Source of the DNA: Kiritimatiellia bacterium | GTDB lineage: Bacteria > Verrucomicrobiota > Kiritimatiellia > JAFGHX01 | NCBI GenBank assembly: GCA_016929905.1 | Contig: JAFGHX010000227.1 | Coordinates: 1-54,969 of the forward strand | DNA: 54,969 nt | Reading direction: 5' to 3' | In this document: positions 23,846 to 34,678 of the stretch, piece after piece | Layout of the letters: each line of letters starts with the position of its first letter | Position numbering within the stretch: position 1 is the first letter of the stretch | The notes under the pieces: generated by a model | The model's database searches: none | Told to the model about the DNA's origin: nothing | Seen by the model: the letters and a program-made list of their open reading frames with translations, nothing else | Position numbers and translations under genes: made by a program

Positions 23846-25473
23846 GCAGCGGGCTTCGCGCCCGCGGGAGCGAGCGTATCATGACGGCCGAAGAAAAGAA
23901 GGACAAGACCCAGCCCGCGGCGGAGGCCCGTCCGCCGCGGCTCGTTGCCGTGATTGACATCGGCAGCACGGGTGTTCGCCTGTCGATTGCCGAGATCGAC
24001 GAATCGGGCGGCGTCCGGGAACTGGAGTTTCTGCAGCAGGCCGTCAGCCTGGGCCGCGACGTGTTCGTGCGCGGCACGATCGAGAAGGCCACGATCGAGG
24101 AGTGTGTGAGCGCGCTGCAGAGTTTCCGGCGCGTGCTGGAAGAGTATCACATCACGCGCGACAGCCAGGTCCGGGCGGTCGCCACCTCCGCCGTGCGCGA
24201 AGCGGCGAACCAGGACGCGTTTGCCGACCGGATCTACATGGCGACCGGCATTCAGGTGGAGCCGATTGAAGAGGCGGACGTCACGCGGCTGACCTACCTG
24301 AGCGTGCGCGCCGCTCTGCGCGCCGATCCCGCGCTGGCGCAGGCCGACGCGCTGGTCACGGAAGTCGGCGGCGGCAGTACGGAGCTGCTGCTGCTGCGGG
24401 AGGGGAACGTCGTCTTCTCGCAGACCTACCGGCTGGGTTCCTTCCGCATGCGTGAGATGCTCGAGGTGTTCAGCGCGCCGGTCACCCGGCACCGGCGGAT
24501 CATGGAGACGAACATCAACCGCACGATCGAACAGATTCAACATGGGCTCGCGCTCGGCAAGTCGGCCAACATGATCGCGCTGGGCGGCGACGTGCGGTTC
24601 GCCGCGGCGCGACTGCTGCCAGGGCAGACGCATCCCGTGCGGCTGCCGCTGCCTGCGCTGTCGCGGTTTGCCGACGAGGTGTTGGCGTTGCCGGTCAACG
24701 ACATCGTGCGCAAGCATCACATGCCGTTTCCGGAAGCCGAGACGTTGGGGCCGGCCCTGCTGATCTACGTGCGGCTCGCGCGCGCGTTCGGGTTGCGGCA
24801 TATCGTGGTGACCGACGCCACGATGCGGCATGGGCTGCTGACGGAGATGGCCGCGCGCGGCGTCTGGTCGGGCGATTTCGCGGCTCAGATCATTCGGTCG
24901 GCGCGGGAGCTGGCGCGCAAGTATGCGGCGGACGAGAAGCACATCGAACATGTGGCCGAGCTGTGCGGGAAGTTGTTTCAGGCCCTTGCGGACCAGCACC
25001 GGTTGCCGCCGCGGTTCGGCCTGATCCTGCGCGTGGCGGCGCTGCTGCACGATATCGGCCAGTTTGTCAGTCCGCGCAGCCATCACAAGCATTCGCTGTA
25101 CCTGATCCAGAACAGCGAGCTGTTCGGGCTCGGGCGCCACGACCACCTGCTGGCGGCGCTGGTGGCGCGCTACCACCGGCGCGCGTCGCCCAAGCCGACG
25201 CACGAAGGGTACCCGGCCCTGGACCGGGACAGCCGGCTGGCGGTGATGAAGCTGGCGGCGATTCTGCGCGTGGCCGAAGCGCTGGACCGGTCGCACAGCC
25301 AGCAGGTGCGCGACATCCGGTTCATACAGGAGCCGGAGCGCCTCGTGATCGAGGTCGCGCGCGTCGCCGACCTGTCCCTGGAACAGCTTGCGCTTCAGCA
25401 GAAGGGCTCGCTGTTTGAGGATGTGTACGGGATGGACGTCGTGCTGCGCAAGAGGCGAAGCCGGAGGGGATAG
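23842..25473 (+). CDS. ppx: Exopolyphosphatase/pppGpp phosphatase (Ppx/GppA) with C-terminal HD domain
   Basis: A 543-aa protein (530 if the second Met at 23881 is used). AVIDIGSTGVRLSIAEI and VTEVGGGSTELLLL are the two phosphate-binding loops of the ASKHA fold. VRAVATSAVREAAN supplies the conserved catalytic region. The C-terminal part has AALLHDIGQFVS and HHKHS...ARYHRR, an HD-type domain like that of long Ppx enzymes. It would hydrolyse terminal phosphates of polyphosphate and possibly pppGpp. The start overlaps the ROK stop by four bases and PPK1 begins two bases after its stop, so one transcript encodes synthesis and breakdown of polyphosphate. Confidence 0.92.
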   Translation: MSSGLRARGSERIMTAEEKKDKTQPAAEARPPRLVAVIDIGSTGVRLSIAEIDESGGVRELEFLQQAVSLGRDVFVRGTIEKATIEECVSALQSFRRVLEEYHITRDSQVRAVATSAVREAANQDAFADRIYMATGIQVEPIEEADVTRLTYLSVRAALRADPALAQADALVTEVGGGSTELLLLREGNVVFSQTYRLGSFRMREMLEVFSAPVTRHRRIMETNINRTIEQIQHGLALGKSANMIALGGDVRFAAARLLPGQTHPVRLPLPALSRFADEVLALPVNDIVRKHHMPFPEAETLGPALLIYVRLARAFGLRHIVVTDATMRHGLLTEMAARGVWSGDFAAQIIRSARELARKYAADEKHIEHVAELCGKLFQALADQHRLPPRFGLILRVAALLHDIGQFVSPRSHHKHSLYLIQNSELFGLGRHDHLLAALVARYHRRASPKPTHEGYPALDRDSRLAVMKLAAILRVAEALDRSHSQQVRDIRFIQEPERLVIEVARVADLSLEQLALQQKGSLFEDVYGMDVVLRKRRSRRG

Positions 25474-25475
25474 CC

Positions 25476-27586
<2,111 letters not shown>

Positions 27587-27590
<4 letters not shown>

Positions 27591-29086
27591 AGACGGTCTC
27601 CATAGAAGCGCTCCTCGCGAAGTACCCGAACGAAGATGCGCACACCGAGCACGTTGCCCGCCTGGCGCTCGAGCTGTTCGACGGCACGCGAACGGCTTTG
27701 AACGGGCGGGCGGCGGACCGTGCGATACTGGCCGCGGCCGCGCGGCTGCACGATGTGGGTTACGCCCGGGCGCCGGCCGCCCATGCGCTTGCCGGCGCCA
27801 GAATCGCGTTGGCCGAGCCGATCGCCGGGCTTCGGCCCGTGCAGCGGCGCTACGTGGCGGCGGTGATCCTGCTGCATCCGGCTCGATCCGGCGAGCGGGC
27901 CTTGACGCACCGGCTCGTCACGGGACTGCCGGAACCGGAGCGTGCCATCCGGCTGGCCGCCGTGCTTCAGGTCGCGGAAGGGCTTGACCACGGGCATGTT
28001 CAGAACGCGCAGATCCGCTCGATTCGGGTCAAGGGTGCGGTGTGTCGTGTCTTCGTACGCAGTGAAGGCTATCGGCACAACGTCGCGTGGGCCAACCGCC
28101 GCGCGGCGTTGTGGCGCCGCGTGTTTCCGCTCGGGATCGACATCGTAGGCGCGCCGCCGGACCTGACGGCGCCCCGCTTCCAGGGCATCGTGCACCGCCG
28201 CGACAGCGTGCTGGGCGCTGCGCGGCGCGTGCTGCACCTGAAGTATCGCGTGGTGTCGGACAACCGGGGTGGCGCTGTCGCGGGGGATAGCCCGGAGCAC
28301 CTGCACGACATCCGCGTGGCCGTGCGCCGGTTTCGCGCCGCGCTGCGCGTTTTTCGCAAACCGCTCAAACCCACATCGGCGCCCGATCTCAATCGCGCGC
28401 TGGCGCGGCTGGCGGATCGACTGGGGCCCGTTCGCGATTCGGACGTCTGGGTGGCGTTTCTTGAGAGCGTGAGCGCGCGCAGGCGTGTGCCGGACACGCC
28501 CGCCTGGCGGGCGTACGGCACACGCCAGCGTGCGCTGGGCCGGCGCAACCAGACGCGGCTCCGGCGGTTGCTCCGGAGCGCGGAGTATCAGGCCCTGATG
28601 CGGCAGGTCGAACAGCTTGTGCGCGTGGAACTGCCCGCCCTCGCGCGCGTGTGCCCGGCCAAAGCCGTCCGTCCGTTTGCCGCGCGGAAACTGAACCGCC
28701 TTTTCCAACGGATATTGGCGCGTCCGACGCCCGGCCCCGGGGCGTCCGCGGAGACGATGCACGCGCTGCGCAAGCTCTGCCGGCGTGGCCGCTACGTGGC
28801 CGAGTTCTTCACGCCGGTGCTCGGCTCGGCTGTCGGGCAACTGGCGCGGCGGCTCAAGGAGATCGCCGACGCGCTCGGTGATCTCCACGATTGGGATGTG
28901 GCACTCGCCCGGATCCGCCGGGCCGGGCCGGCGTCGTTGGGTGGATTGCGGCGGATTCTCGCGCGGAACCGGCAGGACGCGAGGCGCGAGTTTCTGAAGG
29001 CCTGGAAACGGCTGCATCGCAACCCGTTTGTCCGTTCGGTCGATTGCGTGCTCGTTCGGGCAGGGAAGAAGGGAAGAGACCGATGA
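27587..29086 (+). CDS. HD-like domain fused to CHAD domain (polyphosphate-associated)
   Basis: A 499-aa protein starting MKTVSIEALLAKYPNEDAHTEHV. Residues about 1-190 are a degenerate HD-type helical domain like the C-terminus of Ppx (AARLHDVGYARAPAAHALAGA, AAVLQVAEGLDHGH). From about residue 205 to 490 is a CHAD domain, with LHDIRVAVRRFRAALRVF and MHALRKLCRRGRYVAEFF carrying the basic and His positions that bind polyphosphate. CHAD proteins localise to polyphosphate granules in other bacteria. Its ATG overlaps the ppk1 stop and its own stop overlaps the sixA start. It is likely a granule-binding or regulatory component; whether the HD part is active is unclear. Confidence 0.9.
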
Positions 29087-29577
29087 AGCTGTATCTGCTG
29101 CGGCATGGCATCGCCGTTGACGTAGGGGAAGAGGGCGTCGCGTGCGACGCGGACCGCATGCTTTCGGCCAAGGGCAGGAAGCGGACCGGCAAAGTCGTCG
29201 CGGGGCTTGCACGGCTCGGCTGCCAACCCGAGCGCATCGTGAGCAGCCCGCTCGTGCGGGCCGCCCAGACGGCGCAGCTGGCGGCGGAACACCTGGCGCC
29301 GGAACGCGGGGTGAGCCTCTGCGAGGGGCTGGCGCCGGGGGCGCCGTTGGCGCCGCTTCTGGCCTGGCTCGAGAAGCAGACGGAGAATGCGCTGATGCTG
29401 GTGGGCCACATGCCCGACCTGGCCGACCTGGCCGCCGTGCTCCTCGTGCGCGGGGCAGGCCCTGCCATGACGTTCAAGAAAGCGGGGGTGTGCTGCCTGT
29501 CGTTTCCCGATCGGGTCAGGGCGGGTGAGGGCTGTCTCGAATGGCTGATCCAGCCCAAGCTGCTCAGGCTGTGCTAG
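29083..29577 (+). CDS. sixA: Phosphohistidine phosphatase SixA-like
   Basis: A 164-aa histidine-phosphatase-fold protein. LRHGIA (R7-H8-G9) holds the catalytic His. SPLVRAAQTAQ gives the second Arg and LVGHMPDL the second His, all as in SixA. Its start overlaps the CHAD stop (ATGA), making it the fifth and last gene of the polyphosphate operon. CHAD and SixA genes are often neighbours. It may dephosphorylate phosphohistidine proteins or a small phosphate compound. Its stop TAG and the stop of the convergent MvhD-like gene share the tetranucleotide CTAG. Confidence 0.93.
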   Translation: MKLYLLRHGIAVDVGEEGVACDADRMLSAKGRKRTGKVVAGLARLGCQPERIVSSPLVRAAQTAQLAAEHLAPERGVSLCEGLAPGAPLAPLLAWLEKQTENALMLVGHMPDLADLAAVLLVRGAGPAMTFKKAGVCCLSFPDRVRAGEGCLEWLIQPKLLRLC

Positions 29578-30053
29578 CTGGCGCCCTTCAACGGGTTGGG
29601 GCCGAGCGGGCGCAGCGTGCCGGCCATCTTGCCGGCGAGCACCACGATGTCCTCGGCGGACAACCGCTCGCCGCGCATCAGCGTCAGCCGTTCCGGTTCC
29701 GTCGCGATGTCCTCGAGCAGTTCACGCGCGCGCGCCAGGCTTTCCCGTGCTGAGCCGCTTGCCCCGACGGAGTGGCAGCCGTGGTTCGGACACCCGATCA
29801 CGATCACCCCGTCGGCGCCCAGCTCCAGAATCTTGCGGGCGTACGGTGCGTGTATCTTGCTGTTGCACGGCGCCTTGACCGGGCGCACGGTGAAACCCGA
29901 AACCGCTTTGAGTGCCTCGGTGATATCGAGTTCACCGGCAATGCTGTTTGGGCAATAGAGGATCACGATTTCCGGCGTGAATTCCTTCTTTGCGTCGCTA
30001 GTCACCCTCATCCGCCCTCTCAGCCCAAACCTGTTCCCGTCAGACAAAGCCAT
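29574..30053 (-). CDS. MvhD-like hydrogenase iron-sulfur (delta) subunit family protein
   Basis: A 159-aa protein. The ATG at 30053 was chosen because GGGGAGG lies six bases upstream; ATG 30011 also has a fair site. VILYCPN (C34), APCNSKIH (C63) and GCPNHGCH (C88, C93) are the conserved Cys positions of the MvhD family, which carries electrons between heterodisulfide reductase and hydrogenase or formate dehydrogenase via a 2Fe-2S cluster. No HdrA or hydrogenase gene is nearby, so this is an orphan copy. A candidate promoter lies directly upstream. It supports an anaerobic, ferredoxin-based energy metabolism together with the AOR locus. Confidence 0.85.
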   Translation of the reverse strand: MALSDGNRFGLRGRMRVTSDAKKEFTPEIVILYCPNSIAGELDITEALKAVSGFTVRPVKAPCNSKIHAPYARKILELGADGVIVIGCPNHGCHSVGASGSARESLARARELLEDIATEPERLTLMRGERLSAEDIVVLAGKMAGTLRPLGPNPLKGAS

Positions 30054-30100
30054 GCGCAACCTCCCCGCGTCCGCCGGGCCGTTCCCTCACGCGAATGAGC

Positions 30101-30129
30101 ATTATGGCATTTCCGCCCTCGGTATTCAA
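30101..30129 (-). promoter_or_regulatory. Candidate promoter of the MvhD-like gene
   Basis: On the minus strand, TTGAAT (30129-30124), a 17-base spacer and CATAAT (30106-30101) form a strong pair. The start site near 30094 gives a leader of about 40 bases ahead of the ribosome binding site. Confidence 0.65.
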
Positions 30130-30215
30130 CTCATAAATGAAAACCGTTTTCGGCCGGGTCGACAGCCATGAAAAGCCCTGTTCTCCCTCTGAATACGAGT
30201 CGTGCGGCGCGTCTA

Positions 30216-32150
30216 TTACTTACAGGCGCGGACCGCCTCGGAACGGGCTGGCTTCTTGCAGGTATAGACCGCCTCGGACCCGTTGCGATAGGCGACCAGA
30301 AACCGGGGGCTGGCGGCGAGAACCTTCGCTTCGGGGCTGTCGAGCGCGACGACAACAGCCGCCTGCTCGAGCTGCCGGCTCATGAGGAAATGAGCCAATT
30401 CGGTATCCGACCCAAACGCGAAGGCGACGACGCGGTTGCGGAACGCCTTGTCGTGGAATTGATACTTGTAGAGGGCGCTGGTGTAGACGACGTCTTTGGC
30501 GAGGCGCCCGTCATGAATCGCACGTGCCGTCTCGAGCGAAACGTGCGGGTTCAGGAAGCAGGTGCGCGCGTACGGGCTGTCCAGCGCCAGATACGCGAGC
30601 CGGCTGCTGACGAGCACGCCGCGATAGCCCATGTGCAGCGCGGCGTGTGCCGCCGTCGTCGCGCCGAGCGCGCAGACGGCGAGCATCAGCGGCGCGCGGC
30701 AGCGGCCTGCACGCGCCAGGCACACGCCGACAGGCAACGTGCTCAGCATGAACAGCCACAGCGTGTACCGGAGCCAGTAGTATTGCGGCGTGAGGAAGAA
30801 AGCCGTCCAGACCAGCGCGGTGAAGAGCAGATAGGCGCCGTCGCGCCTGCGCAGAATCAGGGCGATGAGGTGCGCGGGCAGCATGACAAAGGGGAACAGC
30901 AGTCCCCAGCCGCCGATCCGGGACGAATGCGTGAACGGGCCCCACACCTTCACAAGACTGGGGAGCAGCCCCTCGAACGACGGCCGGTCGGCCATCGCGG
31001 GGTACGAGCTCCGGATATGGGCATCGGCCGACGTGGCGCCCGCGACCGGCTCGCCGGCGATCCGGAATCCGTAGGGATAGAGCGGGTTGCCGTACACCAC
31101 GAGATTTCGGACGTACGGATGGCCTCCGTAGAGAAGGAGGGGCAGCGCCACGAGGAGCGCGTGCCGGCCGAACATGACCCTGGCGCGCCCGTGACCATCA
31201 CCGTCGTTGCGACCGGGTGCACTCAGGATCGGGCGGATCAGATAGAACAGCACGATCGGGACGCAGACAACCGCGACGGTGAAGCGGGGGCCTCCGACAA
31301 GGAGGCCGCTCGCCACACCGAGCAGGCCGGAGGTGAAAGCGGAACGCGGGCGCAGCGCCAGCATGCAGGCGGCCACAACCAGTGTGGCGATCAGTTGGTC
31401 GGGCATGCAGGTGTTCATCTGGATAATGCTGAAGTAGTTGAAGACGGCCAGCGGCGCGGCGAACCGCGCGGCCTCGCGCGGCACCTTGAAGCTCTGCAGG
31501 ATGCGGTAGACGGCCGCGACCGCAATGGGTCCGGAGAGCAGCGAGACGAGTGTCAGGAAGCCTTCCTGCCTTGCGATGGCGAGAATCCAGAAGTAGACCA
31601 GCGAGAAATTCTTGCCGAACCCGTTCATGAACGGGTGCCAGGCGCGGGTTGCGAGTTCGCCGCCCGTGACGTCGACGTAACGGCCGTGTTCCAGAATGTT
31701 GAGAGCGATCGGCAGGTGATAGGCGTGTGCGTCGCACGTGTAGGGCCGGATGAGCAGGCCCATCACCGTCTTGCCCGTCATGAGCAGAAGGAAGACGTAC
31801 AACGGCAGCCGCGCGGGCCGGAACCGCCGCAGGTCCGCCAGCGCCGAGCCAGTCGCCTGCCCGAGGCCGCGCAGGTTGGCGAGACACTCCCGCCCGCGCA
31901 GCCCTGCGGCCAGCATGACGGCCGCCAGCAGGACGAGTCCCGCGAGGAACGTCACGGCGGGCGTGGCCGCGCCCAGCCAGCTCAGAACGAGGGGCACGCC
32001 GACGAAATGGGCCCCCGCCAGCACCGTCGCGCACACGAGACAGCCGGACAGCGTTTTGTCGTGGCGATAGCTCAGGGCCAGGTAAACGGCGATCACCGTC
32101 CCCGAAAGCCCCAGCAGCAGCAGACTGTTCAACAGGGCGCTTTCACTCAT
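30216..32150 (-). CDS. Multi-pass membrane protein, GT-C-type glycosyltransferase-like
   Basis: A 644-aa polytopic protein with about 11-13 hydrophobic segments spread over its length. The first long loop ends in RPYTCDAHAYHLPIALN (D140 with H145), the acidic loop position seen in GT-C/PMT-type membrane transferases. A hydrophilic C-terminal domain of about 110 residues follows the last helix (HVSLETARAIHDGRLAKDVVY and on). Such proteins use polyprenyl-phosphate sugars. No specific family can be named. It is divergent from the RiPP-type cluster, separated by 118 bases, and is not evidently part of it. Confidence 0.7.
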   Translation of the reverse strand: MSESALLNSLLLLGLSGTVIAVYLALSYRHDKTLSGCLVCATVLAGAHFVGVPLVLSWLGAATPAVTFLAGLVLLAAVMLAAGLRGRECLANLRGLGQATGSALADLRRFRPARLPLYVFLLLMTGKTVMGLLIRPYTCDAHAYHLPIALNILEHGRYVDVTGGELATRAWHPFMNGFGKNFSLVYFWILAIARQEGFLTLVSLLSGPIAVAAVYRILQSFKVPREAARFAAPLAVFNYFSIIQMNTCMPDQLIATLVVAACMLALRPRSAFTSGLLGVASGLLVGGPRFTVAVVCVPIVLFYLIRPILSAPGRNDGDGHGRARVMFGRHALLVALPLLLYGGHPYVRNLVVYGNPLYPYGFRIAGEPVAGATSADAHIRSSYPAMADRPSFEGLLPSLVKVWGPFTHSSRIGGWGLLFPFVMLPAHLIALILRRRDGAYLLFTALVWTAFFLTPQYYWLRYTLWLFMLSTLPVGVCLARAGRCRAPLMLAVCALGATTAAHAALHMGYRGVLVSSRLAYLALDSPYARTCFLNPHVSLETARAIHDGRLAKDVVYTSALYKYQFHDKAFRNRVVAFAFGSDTELAHFLMSRQLEQAAVVVALDSPEAKVLAASPRFLVAYRNGSEAVYTCKKPARSEAVRACK

Positions 32151-32268
32151 GAGTTGCGTTGCAGCTTATCATGCCTACGCGTGCAAACCAGACCATAACC
32201 GGCATTCGTTGTCGCCTGCTTTACGGTTCTCTGGCAGAATTCCGTTGGCCGGCGTGGCACGAACCACC

Positions 32269-33639
32269 ATGAAATCGACTGACGAGATTCTGTTTCGTCT
32301 CGCTCAAACACGCATTCCGGCGGCGGATGCCGAGCGCATCCGCGCCTGGGTCTCCGGCGGCCCGGACTGGCCGGGCGTGCTGCGCCTCGCCCGCGTCAAC
32401 CGCCTGACGGCTGGATTCTTTCACGGGCTGGATCGGCTGGCGCTTCTTGCCGACGTGCCGCGCGAGGCGCGCGATAGCCTGGAGGCCGACTATCGCCGGA
32501 TCGTCGTGGACACGGAAGTGTATCTGGACGAGTTGGCCGGCCTGGCGGCCGAGTTGCGCGAGCGGGAGATACCCTTCGCCGTTGTTCGCGGCCCGGCGCT
32601 CGGCGCGGCCCTGTATGGAAATGTCTACCTGCGCCCCTTCTCCGATCTGGACCTGTTGATCCGAAAGGGGGACCTGCCCGTGGCCCGCGCCGTTGCCGCC
32701 GCACGGGGCTACGGCGCGCTGCCCGGCGCGCTGCCCGACGGCTACTTCGCGCGGCACCATCTGCACGTACGCCTGACGCGCCCGAGCCGGAATGTGCGGC
32801 TTGAACTGCACTGGGCATTGGATCACCCGTTCACGCTCTACACGATCGACTACGCGGGTCTGTTGCAGCGGGTCGAACGCCGGCCGATCCACGACGCGGC
32901 GCTGCCCGTTCTCTGCGCGGAGGACCGGCTGTTGACCCTGTGCCTGCACCTGGTGAAGCATGGCCCTTTTCTGGCGGGTTGGCTGGCGGAACAAGACGTT
33001 GCGGCGCTTCTCCTGCGGGCTCGGCTGGGCGTGTGGCTGCTTGACGTGCGCGAATGCCTGCGCTCGAGCGAGGCGCTCGACTGGGCCCTCATCCGCGAGC
33101 GTGCGCGGGCGTGGGGGCTCGAAGGCGTCGTGACCGCGTGTCTGCAGGCCGTCGCGCGCGTGTATGCCTCGCCCGCCCCGGAAGGGTGGGGTGCCGGGAC
33201 CCATGGGGCGACGGACGGCAAGGCCGTGCGCGACGGGTTGGGTTTCGTGCATCGGCGCCTGTGTGCCCTGCAGCTTGCCGCGCTCAGGGGCGATCGGCCG
33301 CCCGGCCGCTTGGCTCGTGTCCTCTTCGGTCTCAGGCAGGACGCCGTGTTTCGTCCGGTGCGTGCCATCGATCTGCTTCGTTTTCTCGTTCCGCCGCCCG
33401 CTTTCATGCGGCGACGCTACCGGGCGGGTGCGGCGGCGGTCCTGCTTTACCCCGTCCACGCGGCGTACGCTCTGTTCCGGATCTTCGCGAATCTTGCGGC
33501 GTTCCTCGGGTTCAAGATTTTGGCGTGGAAGGGGATTGACAGGGGGGGCGGCCGTCTGATATTCGTGAGGGGTTACCGCCAAATCAGAGAAGGGAGGCAT
33601 CCAGATGAGGCCGCAGGACATCGAGAAGATCGCGAATAG
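32269..33639 (+). CDS. Nucleotidyltransferase family protein (NTP_transf_5 type)
   Basis: A 456-aa protein starting MKSTDEILFRLAQTRI. The sequence FAVVRGPALGAALYGNVYLRPFSDLDLLI (residues about 103-131) is the hallmark of this family, with D126 and D128 as metal ligands. The rest is helical. Members occur in peptide-natural-product clusters next to HPr-kinase-like proteins, where they may nucleotidylate the product or a carrier; the exact reaction is unknown. It is the first gene of the cluster. Its 3' end contains the candidate promoter of the precursor gene, and its last 35 bases overlap that gene in another frame. Confidence 0.85.
   Translation: MKSTDEILFRLAQTRIPAADAERIRAWVSGGPDWPGVLRLARVNRLTAGFFHGLDRLALLADVPREARDSLEADYRRIVVDTEVYLDELAGLAAELREREIPFAVVRGPALGAALYGNVYLRPFSDLDLLIRKGDLPVARAVAAARGYGALPGALPDGYFARHHLHVRLTRPSRNVRLELHWALDHPFTLYTIDYAGLLQRVERRPIHDAALPVLCAEDRLLTLCLHLVKHGPFLAGWLAEQDVAALLLRARLGVWLLDVRECLRSSEALDWALIRERARAWGLEGVVTACLQAVARVYASPAPEGWGAGTHGATDGKAVRDGLGFVHRRLCALQLAALRGDRPPGRLARVLFGLRQDAVFRPVRAIDLLRFLVPPPAFMRRRYRAGAAAVLLYPVHAAYALFRIFANLAAFLGFKILAWKGIDRGGGRLIFVRGYRQIREGRHPDEAAGHREDRE
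33536..33565 (+). promoter_or_regulatory. Internal promoter for the precursor peptide gene
   Basis: A perfect TTGACA (33536-33541), an 18-base spacer and TATTCG (33560-33565; ATATTC with 17) lie inside the end of the nucleotidyltransferase gene. The start site near 33573 would give a short leader holding GGGAGG ahead of the precursor ATG. This would let the precursor be made in excess of the enzymes. Confidence 0.5.
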
Positions 33640-33865
33640 CGTGATGCGCGCCTTGGGGCGGCCGACCCAGGCGTCAGCCGGCTGTCAGGGCATCAGCGAC
33701 CCCCAGGCTTTCGACTGCCCGGCTCAGCAGGAAATGTACGAATGCGGGCCGACGGCTGCCTACGAGTGCGGAGGCGCCGGCCAGTTCGTCTGCATGGCGG
33801 GCCAGCTCTTCACCTGCGCCGCGCAGTTCAGTTGCGAGTCGATGTACTCGACTGGGCCGACCTGA
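33605..33865 (+). CDS. Cys-rich RiPP-type precursor peptide with six aromatic-X-Cys motifs
   Basis: An 86-aa peptide. AAGGGAGG lies seven bases before the ATG. Residues 1-19 (MRPQDIEKIANSVMRALGR) form a charged amphipathic leader. Residues 20-86 contain no Lys, Arg or His. Cys residues are at 27, 38, 47, 55, 63, 71 and 77. All but the first are in [F/Y]-x-C: FDC, YEC, YEC, FVC, FTC and FSC. C47, C55, C63 and C71 are spaced exactly eight residues apart. The next genes encode a peptidase, a kinase-like protein, a radical SAM/SPASM enzyme and an exporter. This is what a radically crosslinked peptide precursor looks like, but I know no named family with this pattern. Confidence 0.8.
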   Translation: MRPQDIEKIANSVMRALGRPTQASAGCQGISDPQAFDCPAQQEMYECGPTAAYECGGAGQFVCMAGQLFTCAAQFSCESMYSTGPT

Positions 33866-33889
33866 TCCGCGCGCGGGTCCGCGTTCCTT

Positions 33890-34678
33890 ATGGACACCAC
33901 CCGAACGGCCGTCCGCCGGCCGGGGAGATCATGCCTTCTTTCTCTGCTTCTCCCCGGACTGGGCCAGGTCTACAACGGCCAGTTGAAGAAGGCCGTTGCG
34001 CTCTGGCTTCTGTTCGTCGTGCTGCACGTGGCGCTGTTCCTGTCCCCGTTGCCCCTTTTTGCCGGCGTCGGTCTATTGCTGGCGGTACGTGTCCTGATCG
34101 GCGCGGAAGCGGCCGTCCAGTCCCGGCGAAGAGCCGGCGCGGTGCTGAGGCCTTACCAGCGCTGGCACCTCTACGCGGTCTATCTGGTTCTGGGCACACT
34201 GGCTGCCCGGGGCCTGCGGGCCGGGCTGATGCCCGAGATTGAGGTGGCCGGCGAGAGCATGCGTCCGACGCTGCTGCCGGGTGACGTCGCGCTCGGCAAC
34301 CGGCTGGTGTACTGGTTTCGCCGCCCGCGCGCCGGGGACGTCGTGGTGCTGGCGAATCCGCTTGCCGAAGGCCGGTTCCTGGTGAAGCGCGTGGTGGCAG
34401 CCGGCGGCGAGAGCGTCACGGTTGACGGTGCGGGTGTCACGGTTTCGCGCGGCGATGAGGCCGCGAGGACCGGGACCGGCGGTCCGGGCAAGACCTGGCA
34501 GGTGCCGGCCGGCCATGTGTTTGTGCTCGGCGACAATCGGAGCCGCCGGCCCGACAGCCGGGATTTCGGGCCCGTTGCCGAGCGGGCGGTGCGCGTGAAG
34601 CTTGCCAGGATTTTCCGCTCGTGGGATTTTGAAACGGAGCGTATGCGGTGGGACCGGCCGGGAAAAGAGATCCGATAG
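33890..34678 (+). CDS. S26 family signal peptidase with extra N-terminal membrane domain
   Basis: A 262-aa membrane protease. Catalytic Ser is S123 in VAGESMRPTLLPGD and the general-base Lys is K166 in FLVKRVVAAGGES. The third family box is GDNRSRRPDSRDFGPV (214-229). Residues 15-110 hold three hydrophobic segments opening with PGLGQVYNGQLKKA, a TM2-domain-like motif; typical LepB has only one or two segments. It sits between the precursor and the kinase-like gene, and the exporter lacks a peptidase domain. The inferred role is removal of the leader after export. The next gene starts 30 bases before its stop. Confidence 0.87.
   Translation: MDTTRTAVRRPGRSCLLSLLLPGLGQVYNGQLKKAVALWLLFVVLHVALFLSPLPLFAGVGLLLAVRVLIGAEAAVQSRRRAGAVLRPYQRWHLYAVYLVLGTLAARGLRAGLMPEIEVAGESMRPTLLPGDVALGNRLVYWFRRPRAGDVVVLANPLAEGRFLVKRVVAAGGESVTVDGAGVTVSRGDEAARTGTGGPGKTWQVPAGHVFVLGDNRSRRPDSRDFGPVAERAVRVKLARIFRSWDFETERMRWDRPGKEIR

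Noticed and set aside
30216..32150. Membrane protein as part of the RiPP-like cluster
   Set aside because: It is divergent from the cluster and resembles generic GT-C proteins; nothing in it points to peptide processing.
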